DNA of 36,732 nucleotides from CAYMDD01 sp964409675 (GCA_964409675.1 CAYPEF010000009.1:1-36732), one strand, 5' to 3'; positions 1 to 8,396 are shown, counted from the stretch's first letter. Numbers and translations: made by a program. Notes: generated by a model not told the origin, from the sequence alone.

Positions 1-357
1 TTTCACGAATCTCTAGCGTTCTATCCAGTGGCTCTATCCGGCATCATCATCATGTCTGTATCAGCGATGTCAAAGCGCAGCCCTGCTATTGGTGGGTTGA
101 TTGCTTCTTTGCCGCTTATCTCAGTACTAGGTATTATATGGTTATGGAGAGATACATCCGATATTGAGCGCGTGGCGGCTCATGCAGAATCAACATTCTG
201 GTTCGTGCTGCCTTCGCTCCCAATGTTCCTTATTTTTCCTGCAATGTTGCGGTATGGGATAAGTTTCTGGGTAGCTCTGGCTACAGCATGTGCAGTAACG
301 ATGGCGCTCTATCTGCTGACGCTCTGGCTGCTGCCAAAATTCGGCATCAAAATCTGA
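1..357 (+). CDS. DUF3147 family small membrane protein (5' partial)
   Basis: The reading frame is open to the left edge and ends with TGA at 355-357. The visible part is about 118 residues with three to four hydrophobic segments, so this is an integral inner-membrane protein. The conserved pattern KRSPAIGGLIASLPL, then a charged loop, then FWFVLPSLPMFLIFP matches the DUF3147 family of about 110-120 residue proteins, whose function is unknown. A GTG at 28 could serve as a start, but the family has a further hydrophobic stretch before KRSP and the upstream codons remain open. The true start therefore most likely lies just outside the window. The gene converges on tRNA-Ala. Confidence 0.7.
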   Translation, partial: FHESLAFYPVALSGIIIMSVSAMSKRSPAIGGLIASLPLISVLGIIWLWRDTSDIERVAAHAESTFWFVLPSLPMFLIFPAMLRYGISFWVALATACAVTMALYLLTLWLLPKFGIKI

Positions 358-439
358 GAGGGTTTGGCACATGGTTGCCCTACGGCGTCCCCGGAAGAAA
401 AACCGCAAAACGCACAACCATGTAAGCTATTGAAATTCA

Positions 440-515
<76 letters not shown>

Positions 516-542
516 ACGGCGGAAAATGGACGACATTCATCC

Positions 543-564
543 CTTATAAATTAAAGCCCGTCAA
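543..564 (-). promoter_or_regulatory. Possible tRNA-Ala promoter
   Basis: On the minus strand TTGACG (564-559) is followed after 10 bases by TATAAG (548-543), 28 bases before the tRNA 5' end. The short spacing would suit the Caulobacter-type housekeeping promoter (TTGACG, then a -10 element 10-14 bases later) better than an enterobacterial one. Weak evidence. Confidence 0.3.
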
Positions 565-682
565 GCGGAAAAACATATGGTTTACGGGTGATATGGCCAA
601 AGGCGCTAAGGCATAATCAAACGCATAGACCTGCAAGATTATATGTTTTTTGCCAAAAAACGGCGGCGGCGCTAAAGCGTTA

Positions 683-711
683 CTGACATCGTCATGCGCA
701 TTCTGTATAGT
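683..711 (+). promoter_or_regulatory. Sigma-70-like promoter of the small membrane protein gene
   Basis: CTGACA (683-688), a 17-base spacer and TATAGT (706-711) each match the consensus at 5 of 6 positions. The start codon at 769 lies about 50 bases downstream of the expected transcription start. Confidence 0.55.
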
Positions 712-768
712 ATTCATGGTTATTTAACCCTTTCCGACTAAGTTTACCGCCTGGAAAGGAGGCGTATT

Positions 769-1044
769 ATGGATATTCGCAGCGATAAGCACCCCAAGCA
801 CCCGCCTTGCACATCTTCAGCCTTTAGCGGGCTGATATGGTGGATGATGCTGTTGGTGGCCGTGCTGGCCATCCCGTCGATAGCGCTGATTTTCAGTGCC
901 ATGGTGCCCGCCGAGAGCGAATTCATGCGCGCGGTGGTGTTTATCCTCGCCTGCTGGGGCTGCACCTGGGTGGGCATGTGGCTGATGAAAAAATCCGCCA
1001 AAGAATATCCGCGCTCCGAACAAACGCTGCCCAAAAACGAATAA
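769..1044 (+). CDS. Small two-helix membrane protein, unknown function
   Basis: I do not recognise a family for this 91-residue protein. It has a polar N-terminus with HPKHPPC (residues 8-14), two hydrophobic segments at about residues 21-47 and 54-72, and a charged tail, so it is probably an inner-membrane protein. The start is secure: a strong AAAGGAGG Shine-Dalgarno lies at 755-762, six bases before the ATG, and a good promoter lies upstream. The gene is monocistronic, with a rho-independent terminator just downstream. Long open frames on the opposite strand lack such signals and are taken as shadows. Confidence 0.7.
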   Translation: MDIRSDKHPKHPPCTSSAFSGLIWWMMLLVAVLAIPSIALIFSAMVPAESEFMRAVVFILACWGCTWVGMWLMKKSAKEYPRSEQTLPKNE

Positions 1045-1073
1045 GCGATACAATATCAGGGCAACGCAACGGG

Positions 1074-1097
1074 AGGGGGAGAGTTACATCTCCCCCT
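1074..1097 (+). terminator. Rho-independent terminator
   Basis: A perfect 9-base stem, AGGGGGAGA (1074-1082) with TCTCCCCCT (1089-1097), has a 6-base loop and is followed by a T-rich tail (TTGTTGTTT). It lies 30 bases after the stop of the small membrane gene and just before the end of the convergent hisN. Confidence 0.75.
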
Positions 1098-1113
1098 TTG
1101 TTGTTTATGCGCG

Positions 1114-1875
1114 TCAGCGCAGCATCCCGAGGATTTCCGCATGCAACGCCGTGCTGGCGGCGGCGATAATGCGGCCGTCGGAGCCCAGCGTGGGGCGGTT
1201 GCCCGCCCAGTCGGTGATGATGCCGCCCGCGCCTTCGATCACGGGAACGAGCGCCGCGAAATCATAGGGCTTGAGCTGCGCGTCGATCACTGCGTCCAGC
1301 TGGCCGGTGGCGAGCATGGCATAGGCGTAGGCATCACCGCCGGCGATGGTTTGGGCGGCGCAGGCGCATACCTCTTCAAATAGCACCACCTCATCATCGG
1401 AAAAATACGGCATGGAGGTGGTGGCGATGATGGCCTTCCCTAGCCCTTCACAGTTGCGCACATGGATGGGCGCGCCATTCAGTGTTGAGGTTTTTCCCGT
1501 TCCGCCGATCCATAATTCACCCAGCACTGGTTGGTGGATAGCGCCGATCAGCGGCACGCCGTGTTCCGCCAGCGCGATCAGCGTGGTGAATGTGGGGTAA
1601 CCGGCGATGAAGGGGCGCGTACCGTCAATGGGGTCCAGCACCCATTGATATTGCGCATCCGGCAGATATCGCTCGCCCTCCTCGCCGAAAATGCCATGTT
1701 CTGGAAAATGCTGCATAATCAGCGCACGCATGGCCGCTTCCGCTTCTCGGTCAGCAATGGTGACGGGGCTGGCGTCGGCTTTTGCTTCTACCGACGGAAG
1801 GTGGCGGAAATGGCGCATAAGCGCACTGCCGGAGGCATTAGCCAGTTGTTTTAAGAAATCGGCGTGCTGCATCAT
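1114..1875 (-). CDS. hisN: Histidinol-phosphatase, inositol monophosphatase family
   Basis: This is a Mg-dependent phosphatase of the inositol monophosphatase superfamily, 253 residues, full length for the family. Metal-binding motifs are visible: GEEG (residues 64-67), DPIDGT (81-86) and, near the C-terminus, the conserved aspartate in PYDFAAL before the EGAGG turn. DPIDGTRPFI with a following WIGG-type loop is typical of the HisN subgroup, which dephosphorylates histidinol phosphate in actinobacteria and alphaproteobacteria. Another sugar- or inositol-phosphate substrate cannot be excluded. The ATG overlaps the stop of the upstream J-domain gene (ATGA, 1875-1872), so translation is probably coupled. 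Confidence 0.85.
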   Translation of the reverse strand: MMQHADFLKQLANASGSALMRHFRHLPSVEAKADASPVTIADREAEAAMRALIMQHFPEHGIFGEEGERYLPDAQYQWVLDPIDGTRPFIAGYPTFTTLIALAEHGVPLIGAIHQPVLGELWIGGTGKTSTLNGAPIHVRNCEGLGKAIIATTSMPYFSDDEVVLFEEVCACAAQTIAGGDAYAYAMLATGQLDAVIDAQLKPYDFAALVPVIEGAGGIITDWAGNRPTLGSDGRIIAAASTALHAEILGMLR

Positions 1876-2126
1876 TTCTCCACCAGCCTTTCCTTCGCCG
1901 CGTTGATCTGCGCGGCAAGGTAGTCGGATCCGCCCTGATCAGGATGGTTCTTCTGCATCAGGCGTTTCCATGCCTCATGGATTTCTTCCCTTCCCGCCTG
2001 TGCGGAAACGCCGAGCACTGCGCGCGCCTCCTCTTCCGGCAACGGCTTCCCTTGCCTGCCCCGACGGGAGGACAGAAGCGAATAGACGATAAACCCGGCA
2101 ATCGCTCCCAGAATCAGGCATCCCAT
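1872..2126 (-). CDS. Membrane-anchored J-domain protein (DnaJ-like)
   Basis: This 84-residue protein has one N-terminal transmembrane helix (about residues 2-18) and a basic stretch (SSRRGRQGK). A short J domain follows, covering helices II and III with the HPD motif in NHPDQGGSDYLA. This is the Tim14/Pam18-like layout seen in many alphaproteobacteria: a J protein held at the inner membrane that would stimulate an Hsp70 (DnaK) ATPase. An AGAGAAG Shine-Dalgarno precedes the ATG. The gene is coupled to hisN by a 4-base overlap. Its upstream region contains a dyad repeat shared with the radA side. Confidence 0.85.
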   Translation of the reverse strand: MGCLILGAIAGFIVYSLLSSRRGRQGKPLPEEEARAVLGVSAQAGREEIHEAWKRLMQKNHPDQGGSDYLAAQINAAKERLVEK

Positions 2127-2170
2127 ATTTCTTCTCTTTATTCTATTGGAATTTTTCTTATGTATAGCTT

Positions 2171-2223
2171 GTCATCCCGAGCGAAGCGAGGGACCGAAGA
2201 TTTCTCACTCCGTTCGCAATGAC
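2171..2223. repeat. Degenerate intergenic palindromic repeat (GTCAT...ATGAC)
   Basis: The unit starts GTCATCCCGAGCGAAGCGAG and ends CGTTCGCAATGAC, with the outer arms GTCAT/ATGAC inverted. It is a decayed relative of the better-preserved copy at 3601-3676 and belongs to the widespread GTCATTGCGAGCGAAGCGAAGC-type bacterial intergenic repeats. It fills the space between the divergent J-domain gene and radA and ends about 20 bases before the radA start. Confidence 0.75.
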
Positions 2224-2243
2224 AAAGAAGGATATACCTCTCC

Positions 2244-3593
2244 ATGGCCAAAGCGTCCAGCCGGTTCATCTGCCAGGCATGCGGCAATATCAGCAACCGC
2301 TGGTCGGGCAAGTGCGAGGCGTGCAATGAATGGAATACCATTTCCGAAGAAGCGGTGGAAGCCACGCCGAAGGGCTTGAGCGCCTCCGGCAAAGGACGGA
2401 AGGTGGAATGGTCGTCGCTGGAAGCCGAGGCGCGCGAAGCGCCGCGCACCGCTACCGGCATTCATGAGCTGGACCGCGTGCTGGGCGGCGGGCTGGTGGA
2501 AGGATCGGCGATTCTGATCGGTGGCGATCCGGGCATCGGTAAATCGACGCTACTATTGCAAGCAGTGGTGGCGATTGCGCGGCTGGGGCTGCAATGCGCC
2601 TATATTTCCGGCGAGGAATCGGTTGCACAGGTATCGCTTCGCGCCAGGCGGCTGGGGCTGCATCATGCGGGTGTGCAACTCGCCAGCGCCACTTCGGTGC
2701 GCGATATTCTCTCCACGCTGGATACCGCGCAGCACCCGGCGCTGGTGGTGATTGACTCGGTGCAGACCATGTATATCGATAATATCGAAGCCGCGCCCGG
2801 CACGGTCAGCCAGGTGCGCGCCGCCAGCAATGAGCTGATCCGGCTGGCAAAGAAGCGCGGCATCACACTGTTCTTAGTTGGTCACGTAACTAAGGAAGGG
2901 CAGATCGCGGGTCCGCGCGTGCTGGAGCATATGGTGGATACGGTGCTCTACTTCGAAGGCGAGCGCGGGCACCCGTTCCGCATCCTGCGCACGGTGAAGA
3001 ACCGCTTCGGCGGCACCGATGAAATCGGCGTCTTCGCCATGGGCGATGACGGGCTGCAGGAAGTGCCGAATCCTTCGGCCCTGTTCCTGGCCGGGCGGCA
3101 GGAGCAGGTAAGCGGCTCGGCGGTGTTCGCGGGCATCGAAGGCTCGCGGCCCGTGCTGGTGGAGATTCAGGCGCTGGTATCGCCCTCGTTCATGAGCAAC
3201 CCCCGCCGCGCCGTGGTGGGGTGGGACGGCAATAGGCTTGCCATGATTCTGGCCGTGCTGGAGCAGCGGCTGGGCCTGCGCTTCAGCGATAAGGAAGTAT
3301 ACCTGAACGTGGCCGGGGGCCTGCGCATCAACGAACCGGCGGCAGACCTTGCGGTGGCTGCCGCGCTGATTTCCTCACTACACGATAAGCCCGTGCCGCA
3401 GGACGCCGTGCTGTTCGGTGAAATCGGCTTATCGGGCGAAGTACGGCAGGTCAGCCGTGCCGATGCGCGCCTGAAGGAAGCAGAGAAACTCGGATTCGCG
3501 CAAGCCTGGTGCGTGCTGCCATCGTCGATGAAATCACCGATGCCATCGCGCTCGATTGGCAGCGTGCAGGAATTGTTGCAGCGGTTTAATTAA
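2244..3593 (+). CDS. radA: DNA repair protein RadA (Sms)
   Basis: RadA is a RecA-like ATPase that drives branch migration during recombination repair. All family parts are present in this 449-residue protein. A C4 zinc finger has C10, C13, C24 and C27. The RecA core has Walker A GGDPGIGKST, Walker B-like ALVVIDSVQ, and the RadA-specific KNRFG motif. A C-terminal Lon-protease-like domain (about residues 280-449) contains INEPAADLAVAAAL without a catalytic Ser/Lys pair. The length is normal. The ATG follows an AAGGA with long spacing. The gene stands between two copies of the same intergenic palindrome, and the downstream copy probably also ends transcription. Confidence 0.97.
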   Translation: MAKASSRFICQACGNISNRWSGKCEACNEWNTISEEAVEATPKGLSASGKGRKVEWSSLEAEAREAPRTATGIHELDRVLGGGLVEGSAILIGGDPGIGKSTLLLQAVVAIARLGLQCAYISGEESVAQVSLRARRLGLHHAGVQLASATSVRDILSTLDTAQHPALVVIDSVQTMYIDNIEAAPGTVSQVRAASNELIRLAKKRGITLFLVGHVTKEGQIAGPRVLEHMVDTVLYFEGERGHPFRILRTVKNRFGGTDEIGVFAMGDDGLQEVPNPSALFLAGRQEQVSGSAVFAGIEGSRPVLVEIQALVSPSFMSNPRRAVVGWDGNRLAMILAVLEQRLGLRFSDKEVYLNVAGGLRINEPAADLAVAAALISSLHDKPVPQDAVLFGEIGLSGEVRQVSRADARLKEAEKLGFAQAWCVLPSSMKSPMPSRSIGSVQELLQRFN

Positions 3594-3600
3594 AGAACCT

Positions 3601-3676
3601 GTCATTGCGAGCGCAGCGAAGCAATCCTTGTCCCAGCAAATGGGTAGCTAGATTGTTTCGCTGCGCTCGCAATGAC
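3601..3676. repeat. Intergenic palindromic repeat, long hairpin
   Basis: The left arm 3601-3626 starts GTCATTGCGAGCGCAGCGAA. The right arm 3651-3676 is its reverse complement at 25 of 26 positions, separated by 24 bases. The hairpin lies 8 bases after the radA stop and could act as a transcription or mRNA-stability barrier between radA and cvpA. It is of the same family as 2171-2223. Confidence 0.9.
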
Positions 3677-3775
3677 GATACAAATAAAATATTTATCGCA
3701 TTTTGGGTCTCTTGATATTATCTTGCAGCATTCTTCGTTTTTTAATATTGGCTTTGCCCCATGCTCCACGCGCAA

Positions 3776-4459
3776 ATGACCTATTTTGACCTGATCGTCA
3801 TCGGTGTGATGGCGCTTTCCTGCATCTTTGCGTTTTTCCGCGGGTTCGTGAAGGAAGTGCTATCGCTCGGCGCATGGCTGGCGGCGGGGCTGGTGACGGT
3901 GTATTATTTTCAGGATGTGGCCAAGTGGATGGAGCCGCATTTTAAGGGCAAGCAGATGGTGGCAGGCGGCATCGCGGCGCTGGGGCTTTATATCACCTGC
4001 CTGGTGGCATTCTCACTGCTCAATTCCCTCATTATGCGCTTCCTGCGCGAGGGCAGTGATGTCGGGTTCCTTGATAATACGCTCGGTCTGCTGTTCGGCG
4101 CGTTTCGAGGCGCATTTATCGTCTCGCTGGGCTATCTGCTGATGAGCATGGTGGTGGCCACCGAAGGCGACGCCGCACCGAACTGGCTTACCTCCTCCTA
4201 CACCAAGCCCTATGCCGAACACGGTGCAAAATTGCTCGCGCACGCCGCCCCCGGCTATCTGCGCGAACATAGCGATTTAATGAAACAAATCGCTAAAAAA
4301 GAAGACATTACGCCGGAAGAAGACGTGGATATGGATGATAGCTCCGTCTCCGCCTTGCAGAAAAAAGCCACCGAGCATGCCGACGGCAGTACCGACCAGC
4401 GCAGTCCGGCCTCGTTCGATAAGCTGATCAAAACGCTCAAGCGTAAGGAAACGCCTTGA
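3776..4459 (+). CDS. cvpA: CvpA family membrane protein
   Basis: The protein has four transmembrane helices in residues 1-145 and then a charged, probably cytoplasmic tail of about 80 residues (227 in total). The opening MTYFDLIVIGVMALS with FRGFVKEVLSLGAW is typical of CvpA, first named for colicin V export and now linked to envelope robustness. It often stands directly before purF, as here. I chose the ATG at 3776 because the family begins with M-x-x-F-D. An ATG at 3761 would add five residues and has no better ribosome-binding site. The acidic/lysine-rich tail (EDITPEEDVDMDD) is longer than in short CvpA proteins. Confidence 0.88.
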   Translation: MTYFDLIVIGVMALSCIFAFFRGFVKEVLSLGAWLAAGLVTVYYFQDVAKWMEPHFKGKQMVAGGIAALGLYITCLVAFSLLNSLIMRFLREGSDVGFLDNTLGLLFGAFRGAFIVSLGYLLMSMVVATEGDAAPNWLTSSYTKPYAEHGAKLLAHAAPGYLREHSDLMKQIAKKEDITPEEDVDMDDSSVSALQKKATEHADGSTDQRSPASFDKLIKTLKRKETP

Positions 4460-4483
4460 TTCGGGGCATTTTTCCCGTATAAA
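4456..4483 (+). promoter_or_regulatory. Candidate purF promoter
   Basis: TTGATT (4456-4461), a 16-base spacer and TATAAA (4478-4483) overlap the cvpA stop codon. The purF ATG lies 73 bases further on. The spacing and both boxes are good (4-5 of 6). No purine riboswitch-like fold was evident by eye in the leader. Confidence 0.4.
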
Positions 4484-4555
4484 CCCGTCGTAAAGATGGC
4501 GTGAAGCCCTGAAACAGCTTATAGTAGGCGCTCACCCCCAACCACACGGCGGCCC

Positions 4556-6037
4556 ATGACCCATAGCGAAGCGCATTCCCTTTTCTCCCTTCATCAGGAT
4601 GACGACAAGCCACGGGAGGAATGCGGCGTTTTCGGGATTATCGGCCATCCGGACGCTTCCGCCCACGTGGCGCTCGGCCTGCACGCGCTCCAGCACCGCG
4701 GCCAGGAAGCCGCCGGCATCGCCTCCTATGACGGCGTGCAGTGCTACGCGCACCGGGCGCTGGGGCTGGTGGGCGATAATTTCAACTCCGCCGATATTAT
4801 CGGGCGATTGAAAGGCTACCTCGCCATCGGCCATGTGCGCTATTCCACCACCGGGGATACGCTGTTGCGCAATGTGCAGCCTCTCTTCGCTGATTTCAGC
4901 TTCGGCGCGCTCGCCATCGCCCATAACGGCAACTTAACCAACGCCATGCGGCTGCGCAAATCGCTCATCGAGCGCGGCTGCCTGTTCCAGTCATCCTCCG
5001 ATACGGAAACCATCATCCACCTGATCGCTATCAGTAAGGGCCAGACAGTGGAAGATAGGCTGATCGACGCGCTGAAGCAAATTGAAGGCGCCTATTCGCT
5101 GGTGGTGATGTCCGGCGGCAAGCTGATCGGCATCCGCGATCCGCTGGGCGTGCGGCCATTAGTGCTGGGCCGTCTGGGCGATGCAATGATCCTCGCTTCC
5201 GAAACCTGCGCGCTGGATATTCTCGGTGCGGAATTCGTGCGCGATCTGGAAGCGGGCGAGATGGTGATCATCGACGGCAAGGAGATCCGCAGCCTGAAGC
5301 CGTTCGGCAACACGCAGAAGCGGTTCTGCATTTTTGAATATGTCTATTTCGCCCGGCCCGATTCGCTCACCGAAGGCCGCAACGTCTATAACACCCGCAC
5401 CAGCATCGGCATGGAGCTCGCCCATGAAGCGCCGGTGGATGCGGATGTGGTGGTGCCGGTGCCCGATTCCGGCATTCCGAGCGCCATCGGCTACGCGAAA
5501 GCCTCCGGCATCCCGTTCGAGCTTGGCATCATCCGAAACCATTACGTGGGCCGCACCTTCATTGAGCCGACCGACCATGTGCGTCATTTAGGCGTGAAGC
5601 TCAAGCACAACGCCAACCGCGCCATCATCGAAGGCAAGCGGGTGATACTGGTGGATGACAGCATCGTGCGCGGCACCACGTCCAAGAAAATCGTCAACAT
5701 GGTGCGCGAAGCGGGCGCGGCGGAAGTGCATATGCGCATCGCCTCGCCGCCCACCACCCATTCCTGCTTCTACGGCGTGGACACCCCCAACCGCGACCAG
5801 TTGCTGGCGGCCCGGCACGACGTGCAATCCATGGCCGAACTCATCGGCGTGGACAGCCTCGCCTTCCTCTCCATCGACGGCCTCTACCGCGCCGTGGGCG
5901 AGAAAAAGCGCAACCCCGCCTCCCCCGCCTTCTGCGACGCCTGCTTCACCGGCGACTATCCAATTCCCCTCACCGATTTCGGCGGCATGAACGGGGAGAA
6001 AAAGAAAGGGAGTATGGGCGGGTTCGCGGAGGTGTAG
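4556..6037 (+). CDS. purF: Amidophosphoribosyltransferase (PurF), [4Fe-4S] type with propeptide
   Basis: PurF catalyses the committed step of purine synthesis: glutamine plus PRPP gives 5-phosphoribosylamine. In this 493-residue protein the N-terminal Ntn glutaminase domain starts at the nucleophile C23 (EECGVFG). The first 22 residues are therefore a propeptide to be cleaved, as in the Bacillus-type enzyme. The PRPP loop VILVDDSIVRGTTS lies at about residues 362-375. C258, C404, C460 and C463 (FCDACF) occupy the places of the four iron-sulfur ligands of Bacillus subtilis PurF, so the enzyme is predicted to be oxygen-sensitive. The ribosome-binding site is weak. It converges on the LysE-type gene with a 3-base gap. 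Confidence 0.97.
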   Translation: MTHSEAHSLFSLHQDDDKPREECGVFGIIGHPDASAHVALGLHALQHRGQEAAGIASYDGVQCYAHRALGLVGDNFNSADIIGRLKGYLAIGHVRYSTTGDTLLRNVQPLFADFSFGALAIAHNGNLTNAMRLRKSLIERGCLFQSSSDTETIIHLIAISKGQTVEDRLIDALKQIEGAYSLVVMSGGKLIGIRDPLGVRPLVLGRLGDAMILASETCALDILGAEFVRDLEAGEMVIIDGKEIRSLKPFGNTQKRFCIFEYVYFARPDSLTEGRNVYNTRTSIGMELAHEAPVDADVVVPVPDSGIPSAIGYAKASGIPFELGIIRNHYVGRTFIEPTDHVRHLGVKLKHNANRAIIEGKRVILVDDSIVRGTTSKKIVNMVREAGAAEVHMRIASPPTTHSCFYGVDTPNRDQLLAARHDVQSMAELIGVDSLAFLSIDGLYRAVGEKKRNPASPAFCDACFTGDYPIPLTDFGGMNGEKKKGSMGGFAEV

Positions 6038-6040
6038 GCC

Positions 6041-6670
6041 TCAGGCTGCACGAAATTTCAACAGCATCAAACCAAACACGGTAAAAAGCCCGCCGCTGAT
6101 TTTATTGAATAATCGCTGCGCCCGCGCCTTATGCAGGTAGCGCGACAGGCTGCGCCCGCCCAGCGCGTATGTGATATACCAACTCACTTCCACGGTTACA
6201 AACGTGCCCAGCAGAACGCTGCATTGCGGCAGCTTGGGCGCGTGCGGATTGATGAACTGCGGGAAAAACGCGGCGGCAAACAGGATCAGTTTCGGGTTAC
6301 TGAGCCCCACCAGCAACCCCTGCCGGAACAGCATGTAAGGCTGTGCATTACCGATAAACCGTGCGTTTTCTTCCTGCACCTCCACTACCGGCGCACACCA
6401 GGCTTTTACGCCGAGATAAATCAGATAGGCCGCGCCCGCAACGCGCAGCACGTCAAACGCCTGCGGCAGTGCCGCCAGCGCTGCGCCCAGACCGGCGATG
6501 GAAAGACCGATCACCAGCAGCACCGCCAGCAGGCAGCCCGCCATGGTGGCGGTGGCACGGCTGAACCCATGGCGCGCGCCGCTGGTCATTACCTGCAGCA
6601 TATTCGGCCCCGGCGTGCCGCAGATAGCGATGCAGGCAATCAGGAAGGTGATCCAGGTTTCCAGCGACAT
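6041..6670 (-). CDS. LysE/RhtB family amino-acid exporter
   Basis: This 209-residue protein has about six transmembrane helices. It carries the LysE-superfamily signature near the N-terminus (CGTPGPNMLQV, then GARHG) and the conserved GLSNPKLILFAAAFFPQF segment at about residues 121-138. These proteins export amino acids or their derivatives (threonine, homoserine, lysine, cysteine pathway metabolites) by proton antiport; the substrate cannot be told from sequence. The start is supported by AAGAGG five bases upstream. The gene is divergent from obgE, and a dyad lies in the shared upstream region. Confidence 0.9.
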   Translation of the reverse strand: MSLETWITFLIACIAICGTPGPNMLQVMTSGARHGFSRATATMAGCLLAVLLVIGLSIAGLGAALAALPQAFDVLRVAGAAYLIYLGVKAWCAPVVEVQEENARFIGNAQPYMLFRQGLLVGLSNPKLILFAAAFFPQFINPHAPKLPQCSVLLGTFVTVEVSWYITYALGGRSLSRYLHKARAQRLFNKISGGLFTVFGLMLLKFRAA

Positions 6671-6711
6671 TGATGCCTCTTTTTGGAGAGTGGATCATGT
6701 TATATGCATTC

Positions 6712-6723
6712 AGCATTAATGCT
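6712..6723. promoter_or_regulatory. Palindrome AGCATTAATGCT, possible operator
   Basis: A perfect 12-base palindrome is extended by GCA (left) and GCA (right) fragments and lies 42 bases upstream of the LysE-type gene, in the divergent region with obgE. It could bind a dimeric regulator of the exporter. No regulator gene is adjacent. Confidence 0.3.
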
Positions 6724-6840
6724 GCATCTGGTTGTGGATGGCCATTACCAGCGAGTTACAATATCGCATTAGGAAAAATAAGCATAAGAAATACTTGCAA
6801 AACACTTGAGAACCGCCACCGCACATGCCATGTTCTGCTT

Positions 6841-7848
6841 ATGAAATTCCTCGACGAAGCTAAAATCTATATCAAGGCCGGAGACGGCGGCAACGGGTGC
6901 GTAAGCTTCCGGCGGGAGAAATTTGTGCCCGATGGCGGGCCGGACGGCGGCAATGGCGGGCGCGGCGGCGATATCGTGGTGGAATGCACTACCGGCCTCA
7001 ATACGCTGATCGATTACCGCTACCAACAGCATTTCAAGGCGAAAAAAGGCCAGCACGGCATGGGCTCGCAGCGCACCGGCGCGGGCGCGCCGGACATGCT
7101 GCTGAAAGTGCCGCCGGGTACGCAAATTTTTGATGAAGATAAAGAAACCCTGTTATTCGACCTCACCGAACCCGGCCAGCGCGTGGTGCTCGCCACCGGC
7201 GGCAAAGGCGGGCTTGGCAACCAGTGCTTCAAATCCTCCACCAACCAGGCGCCGCGCCAGTTCACTCCCGGCGAACCCGGCGAGGAGCGCTGGGTATGGC
7301 TGAAGCTGAAACTGATTTCCGATGCCGGGCTGCTGGGACTGCCCAACGCGGGAAAATCCACCTTCCTCGCCCGCGTCACCCGCGCCAAGCCGAAAATCGC
7401 TGATTATCCCTTCACCACCCTTAACCCCCAGCTCGGCGTGGTGCATGTGGATGACCGGGAATTCGTGCTGGCCGATATCCCCGGGCTGATCGAGGGCGCG
7501 CATGAGGGCGTTGGGCTGGGGCTTAAGTTCCTTGGCCATGTGGAGCGCGCTGGCGTGCTGCTGCACCTGGTGGACGGCACACAGGAGGATGTAGCGCACG
7601 CCTACCACACCATTCGTGCCGAGTTGGAGGAATACAGCGAAACGCTGGCGCAGAAGCTGGAAGTGGTGGCGCTGAATAAAACGGACGCGCTGGATGAAGA
7701 TGAGCGCCTCATAAAGCAGCGCGAGCTGGAAGAGGCCTGCGGCGGCAGCGTCTATTGCATCTCTGCCGTAAGCGGCGAAGGCGTGCAGGAGGTACTGCGC
7801 GAATTGCTGCGCATTATCGATACATCCGCAACCAGTGACGCACAGTAG
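6841..7848 (+). CDS. obgE: Obg family GTPase (ribosome assembly)
   Basis: Obg/CgtA is an essential GTPase acting on the large ribosomal subunit. The glycine-rich Obg domain fills residues 1-158 (MKFLDEAKIYIKAGDGGNG start, many GG turns). The G domain follows with G1 GLPNAGKST, G3 DIPGLIEGA, G4 NKTD and G5 SAVSGEG. It ends soon after the G domain (335 residues), as in short alphaproteobacterial forms without a long C-terminal extension. The start is set at the ATG at 6841, because homologues begin with MKFLDEA. The frame is open further upstream, but that stretch does not look like protein. The 170 bases before it are AT-richer and should carry the promoter. Confidence 0.97.
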   Translation: MKFLDEAKIYIKAGDGGNGCVSFRREKFVPDGGPDGGNGGRGGDIVVECTTGLNTLIDYRYQQHFKAKKGQHGMGSQRTGAGAPDMLLKVPPGTQIFDEDKETLLFDLTEPGQRVVLATGGKGGLGNQCFKSSTNQAPRQFTPGEPGEERWVWLKLKLISDAGLLGLPNAGKSTFLARVTRAKPKIADYPFTTLNPQLGVVHVDDREFVLADIPGLIEGAHEGVGLGLKFLGHVERAGVLLHLVDGTQEDVAHAYHTIRAELEEYSETLAQKLEVVALNKTDALDEDERLIKQRELEEACGGSVYCISAVSGEGVQEVLRELLRIIDTSATSDAQ

Positions 7849-7856
7849 CTTTTGGC

Positions 7857-8396
7857 ATGATGGCACCGCCGAAACATATTCTTAGCACTGCGATGGCGAA
7901 TTTCCGCCGCTCTGCCCGATTTGGCCAGTTATATTGCTTGGTTCTTACCATCATTGGCAGCTTACTCATCGCTAATTATCATGGATATTTGATTCTATCG
8001 GCTTCCCGTTCTGATTATATCGGCCTAAAAGCGTACCTCTATGGAGGTATTTTCTTCATCGCTTTAAGTATTGTATTTATCCTGCTTATTCAAAACCGGG
8101 TAATTCAAACAGAATTGGCGTTGAACAACTCCTCTCCTTTTCCAGCATATGCATCATTTAAAACACTCCATACATTTAATGGAGCTTATTACTATGCTAC
8201 GGTTTATCCTGACAATACACTCGCCATACCTCCGTCTTGGGAATTAAAGTTTTACGGATTGAAGAATTTTCCTCCCCCAACCAATGGCCGAGTTCCAATT
8301 GGGCTGTATTATAACAAACAAACCAATATTCCACTGGCCATCTGTACAGATGATGAGGTTTACATTTCATATTATTCAAGTAGTTTTCGGGGATGA
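7857..8396 (+). CDS. Orphan two-helix membrane protein between obgE and proB
   Basis: I recognise no family in these 179 residues. Two hydrophobic helices (about residues 25-48 and 61-82) are followed by a soluble C-terminal half rich in Tyr, Asn, Pro and Thr, with many aromatic residues (YYYATVYP, YISYYSSSF). The base composition is clearly AT-richer than in obgE and proB, and codon choice differs (many AAT, TAT, ATT codons). This suggests recent acquisition or relaxed selection. The gene starts 8 bases after obgE and its stop overlaps the proB ATG (ATGA at 8393-8396), so it is built into the operon and likely coupled to proB. Confidence 0.75.
   Translation: MMAPPKHILSTAMANFRRSARFGQLYCLVLTIIGSLLIANYHGYLILSASRSDYIGLKAYLYGGIFFIALSIVFILLIQNRVIQTELALNNSSPFPAYASFKTLHTFNGAYYYATVYPDNTLAIPPSWELKFYGLKNFPPPTNGRVPIGLYYNKQTNIPLAICTDDEVYISYYSSSFRG

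Noticed and set aside
6670..6840. Possible 57-residue N-terminal extension of ObgE
   Set aside because: Obg proteins start at MKFLDEA. The upstream codons are AT-rich and unprotein-like and overlap the LysE promoter region.
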